Shown: in pieces, positions 59,036 to 64,000 of the stretch
Position numbering within the stretch: position 1 is the first letter of the stretch
How the letters are laid out: each line of letters opens with the position of its first letter
Origin: Azoarcus sp.
GTDB taxonomy: Bacteria; Pseudomonadota; Gammaproteobacteria; Burkholderiales; Rhodocyclaceae
Assembly (NCBI GenBank): GCA_030604735.1
Contig: JAUVVG010000024.1
Location: forward strand, 1 to 64,000
Length of the DNA: 64,000 nt
Reading direction: 5' to 3'
Notes under the pieces: generated by a model
Database searches by the model: none
What the model saw: only the letters and a program-made list of their open reading frames with translations
Told to the model about the DNA's origin: nothing
Program-made: the position numbers and the translations under genes

Positions 59036-60268
59036 ATGATTCCCTCCGACCTCGCAGCACGTCTCAGGATGATCACGGAGGCGAGCTTCTTCGACAGCGA
59101 GCCGCCGGTACAGGGTGTCGCAAAGGTCCGGGAGCTTCAGGCTCGACTTCCCCAACTCCTGCCCGGACAACCTTTTACCGCCACCATACAACGCCCCCTT
59201 CCGGATGGCACATTCCAGGCCATCGTGGCCGGGCGAGAGTACACGCTGGCGCTCAACCATGCGGCCAAATCGGGGGACACCCTCGAACTGATCGCTACCC
59301 GCAACGGACCGAATGCCGTCTTCGCCCAGCTCGCGAACACGCAGGCAGGTGCAGGCGCCGAAGCTCAGCTTCGTCCCAGCCTGAGCCCGACCGGGCAATT
59401 GATCAGCTTTCTCCTGACCGGACAACCTGTGTCCAAGCCGGTGCAACTAGCCGGCGGGCAACCGCTGCTCAATGCTGCGGCACTGGCCGCCGCCGACACG
59501 GCGATGGCAAAAGGTGCGGCGCAGACGTCCAACCTTTCAGCCCCTGCATCTGCGCTGTTTGCACCTGTGCTCAGGCAGGCGCTTGCGCAATCGGGCCTGT
59601 TCTACGAATCACACCAGTTGCAATGGCTATCAGGCAAACTTGACCGGGCCGCACTGATGCGTGAACCCCAAGGTCAGCATGCCCCTCCTCGCCCCGGCGG
59701 CGCACCCAGTGGGCAACCCGGAGCTACCTCGACAACGTCGACAGCCGGGGCTGGCGGCCTTGCTCAGGCTGGCCTGGCAAGGATGGGGGCTAACATGGCT
59801 GCCATTACCGGCCTGAACGAGGCCACCGAAACCGATGGGCGCAGCGCCCGCTTGTCAGATGTCCTACGCGATGCGGTGCAAATGCGGCAGCCTGTCATTC
59901 CGGAGCGTTTGATGCCGATATTGCACCAACAACTCGATGCCATGGCGACCCAGCAGTATCAGCTGTACGGTCAGGCCTGGGCGGGTCAGGCCTTTGAATG
60001 GGATATCGAAGACCAGCACTCCGGTAATCGTGAAGGGCAAGAAGGTTCTGATGAATGGAACAGCACCCTGCGCCTGACCATGCCACGGCTGGGCAGCGTG
60101 GAAGCCCACTTGAGGCTCAGCCCGGCCGGAATCGCCCTTCGCCTGATCGCTGACGATGACGAAACCGTGGCAGCGCTCGGCGGCGCTCAGGCAGCGCTTG
60201 AGAGTGCGCTGGAAGCCGCGGGTCTGAGCCTGACCGGTTTTGTCACGGAGAAACGTCGTGATGAGTGA
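59036..60268 (+). CDS. fliK: flagellar hook-length control protein FliK
   Basis: 410 residues. The N-terminal two thirds are low-complexity, rich in Ala/Gln/Pro (APPRPGGAPSGQPGATSTTS), as expected for the molecular ruler. The C-terminal FliK domain has LRLTMPRLGSVEAHLRLSPAG and LESALEAAGLSLTGF. It stops hook growth by switching FlhB specificity. Its stop overlaps the next gene by 8 bases. Confidence 0.85.
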   Translation: MIPSDLAARLRMITEASFFDSEPPVQGVAKVRELQARLPQLLPGQPFTATIQRPLPDGTFQAIVAGREYTLALNHAAKSGDTLELIATRNGPNAVFAQLANTQAGAGAEAQLRPSLSPTGQLISFLLTGQPVSKPVQLAGGQPLLNAAALAAADTAMAKGAAQTSNLSAPASALFAPVLRQALAQSGLFYESHQLQWLSGKLDRAALMREPQGQHAPPRPGGAPSGQPGATSTTSTAGAGGLAQAGLARMGANMAAITGLNEATETDGRSARLSDVLRDAVQMRQPVIPERLMPILHQQLDAMATQQYQLYGQAWAGQAFEWDIEDQHSGNREGQEGSDEWNSTLRLTMPRLGSVEAHLRLSPAGIALRLIADDDETVAALGGAQAALESALEAAGLSLTGFVTEKRRDE

Positions 60269-60599
60269 TCTGCCGGCCTCGGGCACCCGCGAAGAAGCGG
60301 TCGCCCTCACCTACACCGCAGGCGATGCGGCCCCGCGGGTGGTCGCCAAGGGCCGTGGCCTGATCGCCAGAGAGATCATCGAACGGGCACGCGAAGCAGG
60401 GGTATTCGTGCATGAGTCACCGGAACTGGTCGGCCTACTGATGCAGGTCGATCTCGACGAGCGCATCCCCCCTGCCCTCTACGTCGCGGTGGCCGAGTTG
60501 CTGGCCTGGCTTTACCGGCTCGAGAATGGCGACAAGGCCGCGGCGCTCAACGAGATTCCGGCCAACAATGAGCCGCCGGAAGGACAGCAGCGGCCGTGA
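60261..60599 (+). CDS. FlhB C-terminal-domain-like protein (FhlB type)
   Basis: 112 residues, matching only the cytosolic export-switch domain of FlhB: APRVVAKGRGLIAREIIERAREAGVFVHESPELVGLL and IPPALYVAVAELLAWLYRLE. It lacks the transmembrane part and the NPTH self-cleavage motif. Stand-alone proteins of this kind can partly replace the FlhB C domain. The overlap with fliK fits a role in the hook-to-filament switch. Confidence 0.88.
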   Translation: MSDLPASGTREEAVALTYTAGDAAPRVVAKGRGLIAREIIERAREAGVFVHESPELVGLLMQVDLDERIPPALYVAVAELLAWLYRLENGDKAAALNEIPANNEPPEGQQRP

Positions 60600-60878
60600 C
60601 GAAAGCACAGGATTGGGCTTTCGGAGGGAAGAAGTTGCACTAGCGCAGCGTCATCTGCCAATCCGTATTCAGCAACATGTCTCGATGCGATACAGTTCTG
60701 TCGGCCCGGGCTCGCTCCCGGAGAGCTCGAAGTCGTCTGCCTTGCACAAATAATTCACGAAACCCTTGGCACGACTCTGTGAAACCGCGCCGGTTCTCAT
60801 AAAATGGGGCATTCGACAACATGGCGGTTTGCTCAGGGTGACTGACCCGATCACCCGAAGCCTGTACTGACACTCCAA

Positions 60879-61658
60879 ATGACTGAACCAACTCCGGCCA
60901 AAGCAGCAGACTCCTTGCTGGACCCCGACAAGTTTCCCAGCTACCAAATACATAACGCCAAGGAAGTCGCGCTGCTGATGCAGACGCTGAAAGACAAACG
61001 TGCGCTGCTGACGGCTTATATCGACGGGGGTCCCTTCTCTTTTGTGACCGTGGTGCTCGGCGTGGTTCAGGACCATGGTGGAATCATTCTCGACGCGAGC
61101 GGTGACGAAAAGATCAACGCACGAGCATTGGCAGCCGAAAATCTGGTGTGTGCCAGCCGGGTTGACGGGGTCAGGGTGCAGTTCAGCGCACGCGCTCCAG
61201 TCGAGTTTCCTTACGACGGCTATCTTGCCATCCGTTGTGATTTGCCCGACATCGCACTGCGCCTGCAGCGTCGAGAATCCTTCCGGCAACCGGTGCCGCT
61301 TTCAAACCCGGTCACCTGCACCATCATGATCGATTCCGGCGACGGAGCCAAACACACGGCCAGTGTTCGCGTGCTTGACATCAGCAACGACGGAATAGGT
61401 ATTGTCGCATCCAGCGAATTGAGCGTTTTCGAACCCGGTACGATGTTCGAAAACTGCATTCTGACCATTCCGGATACCGGTTCGACCGACGTAGTCCTGC
61501 AGTTACGCAACGTCTACAAGATTCGTAATCCTCGCGGAGGTGAAAGTTTTCGTGCCGGGTGCCAGTTCGTGAACTTGCCGAACCGGATCGTGACGCAGAT
61601 ACAGCGATACATCTACAAAGTGGAGCGGGATCGCCGCTTGCTGGAAACCAACGGGTAA
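60879..61658 (+). CDS. ycgR: flagellar brake protein YcgR (PilZ domain)
   Basis: 259 residues. An N-terminal YcgR domain (residues about 15-125) precedes a PilZ domain with c-di-GMP residues RRESFRQPVP (RxxxR) and DISNDGIGI. On binding c-di-GMP it slows the motor. It lies 279 bases after the flhB-like gene; that gap shows no other gene and no clear sigma-28 or sigma-54 site. It is the last flagellar gene before the mobile region. Confidence 0.9.
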   Translation: MTEPTPAKAADSLLDPDKFPSYQIHNAKEVALLMQTLKDKRALLTAYIDGGPFSFVTVVLGVVQDHGGIILDASGDEKINARALAAENLVCASRVDGVRVQFSARAPVEFPYDGYLAIRCDLPDIALRLQRRESFRQPVPLSNPVTCTIMIDSGDGAKHTASVRVLDISNDGIGIVASSELSVFEPGTMFENCILTIPDTGSTDVVLQLRNVYKIRNPRGGESFRAGCQFVNLPNRIVTQIQRYIYKVERDRRLLETNG

Positions 61659-61685
61659 GCACTCCAAACCACACGACTCAAACGA

Positions 61686-61722
61686 ATCGGACCGCTTTCC
61701 AAGAGGAAAGCGGTCCGATTTT
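61686..61722 (+). terminator. rho-independent terminator after ycgR
   Basis: ATCGGACCGCTTT pairs with AAAGCGGTCCGAT around an 8-base loop, followed by TTTTC. It marks the end of the flagellar block. Confidence 0.85.
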
Positions 61723-62114
61723 CATGTTTCGCGTTGTTCTGCTCTCCCCATCAGATATCGATGCGGATGGGCAAAGAATGCAGCAAAGTCACACTGGCAT
61801 GTTCATGATATCTTGATTTGAACATCAATGCGCTATCTTATTGATTAAATTAATATACTTTCTACAAAAAGAAACGCTATACCCACATCTTTGCCCACAC
61901 GTGAGTCAGACAGCTCGAGGACGGAAGCCAGAGTACGGCGCCGTCGTTGCAGTTCTCATCCGCCAAAAGTTGCGCACTTTTTTTCGCCTGATACGATAGC
62001 ACACGTCGGAATCAGAGACGTGTGGCACGCCCAAACCGCTCGCTCCCGGCACTAGGACACAGGGATTACACTCACTCAGGACACCGTTCAGCGGGCGTCA
62101 CCGAGACCATTGAA
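61723..62114. other. AT-rich junction of flagellar block and mobile element, with inverted repeats
   Basis: No gene is seen. TGGGCAAAGA (61768-61777) and TCTTTGCCCA (61888-61897) are perfect inverted 10-mers 110 bases apart, bracketing very AT-rich DNA (about 61800-61880). CACACGTC (62000-62007) and GACGTGTG (62017-62024) form a second dyad upstream of the AlpA-like gene. This layout suits recombinase or excisionase binding; it is inference, as no integrase is in the window. Confidence 0.4.
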
Positions 62115-62285
62115 ATGTATCAGCAAGAACAACTACTGCGGTTACCTGATGTACTGAAACTCATCCCGGTATCGAAATCCACCTGGTGGGCAGGCGTCAA
62201 GTCTGGTCGCTACCCTGAAGCAGTCAAGCTGGGGCCACGCATCACGGCATGGCGAGCGAGCGACATACACCGGCTTTGCTCTTGA
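62115..62285 (+). CDS. AlpA-family regulator / excisionase-like protein
   Basis: 56 residues: EQLLRLPDVLKLIPVSKSTWWAGVKSGRYPEAVKLGPRITAWRASDI, a complete AlpA-type winged helix-turn-helix. These small proteins activate integrase genes or act as excisionases in prophages and genomic islands. ATG 62115 is chosen by family start; the SD is weak. It is the best evidence that an integrative element begins here. Confidence 0.85.
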   Translation: MYQQEQLLRLPDVLKLIPVSKSTWWAGVKSGRYPEAVKLGPRITAWRASDIHRLCS

Positions 62286-62545
62286 CGTCTTGAGGCATCG
62301 TGTTCGCACGGGACTCCGCAGAGTCCTGTGTGACGCGACCTTGGCTGACCTCGCTGCTGTGGGTGCGAATAAAGGTGCTGGCTGCCGATTAAACCACAAT
62401 GGCTCGCGAAGCCGCGCGGCGGTCTCCAAAGCAACGGAGGATCGATTCCCTCGCCCCGGTCGACGTGGAATCGCGGCTACGTGTAACGTGGAGGAGGCAT
62501 ACCGCTCCCAAGGTGAAGCTGAAACCGACGGCATGGAGGATACTC

Positions 62546-62698
62546 ATGGATCAGACGACAAAACTAAACACGGGACAGTTGACCAAGGTGGCTCTTAGCA
62601 TGCGCCCCGGTCGGATGATCCGGCCTCCGCAATTTAGGACTCTTGGTGTCGACTCCTTACAACTCATAGTGGAGCGGCAAGGGAATCGGCGCCTGTGA
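62546..62698 (+). CDS. small gene of the mobile element, unknown function
   Basis: 50 residues (MDQTTKLNTGQLTKVALSM, then RPGRMIRPPQFRTLGVDSL). Not recognised. GGAGG 7 bases before the ATG is a strong start signal; the frame extends to ATG 62399, which would give 99 residues. Its TGA overlaps the next gene's GTG (GTGA). The 260 bases before it (62286-62545) show no recognised gene. Confidence 0.5.
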   Translation: MDQTTKLNTGQLTKVALSMRPGRMIRPPQFRTLGVDSLQLIVERQGNRRL

Positions 62699-62841
62699 AA
62701 TCGCGACGTCCATCACCCCAGGAAGCGCGTTTGGCCCGCTTTAAGGCCCGAATGGCAGACCTCGGCATCGGAGTGAGAGCAACGGGTGGAGACAAACTGC
62801 TTTCAACGACGCTGCCAGGCTGGAAACGTGGCGCAGGATGA
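62695..62841 (+). CDS. micro-gene overlapping its neighbours at both ends, unknown function
   Basis: 48 residues from GTG 62695: VKSRRPSPQEARLARFKARM, a strongly basic start, then LGIGVRATGGDKLLS and a final GWKRGAG. It overlaps the preceding stop by 4 bases (GTGA) and the HAD gene start by 4 bases (ATGA). Two such overlaps in a row make translation likely. No homologue is recognised; RNA or DNA binding is possible from its charge. Confidence 0.5.
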   Translation: MKSRRPSPQEARLARFKARMADLGIGVRATGGDKLLSTTLPGWKRGAG

Positions 62842-63440
62842 CACCAATCATTGCTTTAGATGCGGACGGTGTCCTAGTCAATTACCATGAGGCTTATGCG
62901 CGCGCCTGGACCATGGCTTTCGGCGCGCGACCCGCAATGCGCGATCCGGAGGCGTATTGGCCGATGGATCGTTGGGAGGTGCGACGACTGCAAGGCGACC
63001 AACTCGAGGCGTTTCGGACGTTATTCGACGAGAAGTTCTGGTCGAGCATTCCTGCGATCACGGGAGCGGTCGAAGCATGCAACGATCTGGTGACGGCAGG
63101 TTACGAACTAGTCTGCGTGACAGCCATGGAACTGCACTTCGAAGTTGCACGCCTGCGCAACCTTCAAGACCAAGGCTTCCCCATCTCGCGTGTGATTGCG
63201 ACTCAGAGCGTGCAGCCAGGCGTCAGCCCCAAGGCCGCGGCGCTGCGGTCGCTTGATCCTGTGGCGTTTGTGGATGACTACCTGCCCTACATGCTCGGAA
63301 TCCCCGAGGACATTCACGCGGCGCTCGTGCTGCGGGAGCCGAACGGATCACCGAACGTCGGTGACGAGTTGGAGCACGTGGATTCGCAACACTTAGACCT
63401 CGCCGACTTCGCGCGCTGGTGGCTGAACGAACGCTTATAG
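62838..63440 (+). CDS. HAD-superfamily hydrolase carried by the mobile element
   Basis: 200 residues with HAD motifs in order: IIALDADGVLVNYHEAY (nucleophile and acid/base Asp), CVTAM (motif II Thr), VSPKAAAL (Lys) and FVDDYLPYM (motif IV DD). Likely a small phosphatase; substrate unknown. The start overlaps the micro-gene stop (ATGA). Confidence 0.8.
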   Translation: MTPIIALDADGVLVNYHEAYARAWTMAFGARPAMRDPEAYWPMDRWEVRRLQGDQLEAFRTLFDEKFWSSIPAITGAVEACNDLVTAGYELVCVTAMELHFEVARLRNLQDQGFPISRVIATQSVQPGVSPKAAALRSLDPVAFVDDYLPYMLGIPEDIHAALVLREPNGSPNVGDELEHVDSQHLDLADFARWWLNERL

Positions 63441-64000
63441 TGCTCAGAGTCCACCGGCGCAGATCACATACCATCCTCCGTTGCGAAGTTCATACTGGTA
63501 TGTGGTATGGAAGACCGTGCTTTGAGAGGTGCGAGCGCATGACCAAATAGTTTGCGGAAACAGACACTCCGTCAGACCAAGGCCGGTAGCCGCTCACCCG
63601 AGAGTTCAATCGCCATACAGGACGCACATGGCGTATGGTTTGTAAGGATGACGGTTAACTCGCAACGGGTCGGCAAACCCAAGTTAGTCGCGCCCTAATT
63701 CAGGCGTTACCCCCGCCGTGAGTGGCATCGCGAACATCAGGAACGCCTTAAGCAGTTTGCCGTCCATCGACACCAATTTCACGTCCGGCCGTATGCCCAG
63801 CGCAGCAAACTCAAAGTCATACGCAGAACGGTCGATGTCGCAGTGCCAGTGGGCTCAATCCTGCCACTGCGACATCGACCTTCACTGCTAATCGGCAACG
63901 GGCTGGTAGCATCAGAAGCTGACGAGACACTTCTGCGCAGGTACGCCCATGCACCCTCAAACCCATTCGACGCCGTCTGTTGACAGCCGTGGGACGCGCG
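63441..64000. other. 560-base end of window: inverted repeats and a possible minus-strand gene fragment
   Basis: CACACATACCA-type arms occur at 63465-63473 and 63495-63503 (CACATACCA and TGGTATGTG). GGTCGATGTCGCAGTG (63830-63845) and its exact complement (63865-63880) form 16-base arms 19 bases apart. On the minus strand an open frame of about 55 codons (about 63860 down to 63697; DIDRSAYDFEFAALGIRPDV) has no start and no recognised family; it may be the tail of a broken gene. Confidence 0.35.
63830..63880. repeat. perfect 16-bp inverted repeat near window end
   Basis: Arms GGTCGATGTCGCAGTG and CACTGCGACATCGACC with a 19-base spacer, all 16 positions matching. No T tract follows. A recombination site, protein-binding site or the joint of a small inverted duplication are possible. 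Confidence 0.6.

Noticed and set aside
60765-60785. sigma-54 promoter TGGCACG before ycgR
   Set aside because: The -12 element reads TGTG instead of TTGC.
62379-62470. tRNA-like fragment (GATCGATTCC resembling a T arm)
   Set aside because: No cloverleaf could be drawn; the anticodon stem and acceptor do not pair.
63690-63740. Integron attC-like site (CGCCCTAATTCAGGCG)
   Set aside because: Only a 4-base stem pairs and the R/L box arrangement is not present.

Overview
The window is high-GC proteobacterial DNA, best explained as a chromosomal segment of a betaproteobacterium. A member of the Rhodocyclales (Azoarcus/Thauera/Zoogloea relatives) is likely. The grounds are the second-copy type infA, the DUF6394 plus K+ channel pair, BktB-type thiolase, the AmpE/CobD-like protein beside a CoA-pyrophosphatase Nudix gene, and a fliC-flaG-fliD-fliS-fliT-fliK-flhB'-ycgR flagellar block. 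The taxon is inference only; no rRNA or tRNA gene was recognised.

Layout. (1) 1-12 kb: TCA-cycle genes: mdh (cut by the window start), a CitE-like lyase, and divergent acnB and acnA. Between them lie infA, an FHA-fused class III cyclase and a CBS-CBS-PAS-GGDEF-EAL protein. acnA looks damaged: an in-frame gap removes the segment that carries the first Fe-S cysteine. (2) 12-30 kb: housekeeping and small-molecule genes: membrane proteins, K+ channel, S4 protein, Ap4A phosphorylase, two YkgJ proteins, a TrmB-like methyltransferase, rpmE, a GT39-like protein, orn, M48 protease, a cytochrome c-like protein, rsgA, an alpha-E/ATP-grasp pair, bktB, a CobD/AmpE-like protein, Nudix. (3) 30-36 kb: FlgP/FlgT-like flagellar outer-ring genes, a lipoprotein, an HD-GYP protein, two Uma2 genes, an orphan VapB-like antitoxin and a wrecked rmlA pseudogene. 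(4) 36.3-52.6 kb: a sugar-modification cluster whose genes all point the same way: sugar aminotransferase, ATP-grasp/HAD fusion, two GT2, two methyltransferases (AT-rich), UDP-xylose synthase, nitroreductase, pyruvyltransferase, KpsS-like protein, TagD- and TagB/F-like CDP-glycerol genes, and a 1182-residue multi-domain glycosyltransferase. (5) 52.7-61.7 kb: two flagellin genes, flaG, fliD, fliS, fliT, fliK, an FlhB C-domain protein and ycgR. (6) 61.7-64 kb: the edge of an integrative element: AT-rich DNA, an AlpA-type regulator, two overlapping micro-genes and a HAD hydrolase.

How it fits together. The sugar cluster ends 0.26 kb before the first flagellin gene and shows no flippase, polymerase, ABC exporter or initiating phosphosugar transferase. 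It is therefore more likely a flagellin glycosylation island than a capsule locus. Its last gene resembles in size, architecture and position the large Fgt/FgtA flagellin glycosyltransferases of Pseudomonas. Phosphoglycerol, pyruvyl, methyl and pentose additions to the glycan are implied. The two flagellin genes appear to have different promoters (sigma-54-like, then sigma-28). Cyclic-di-GMP genes (GGDEF-EAL, HD-GYP, PilZ/YcgR) and FlgP/FlgT-like proteins add to a motility theme.
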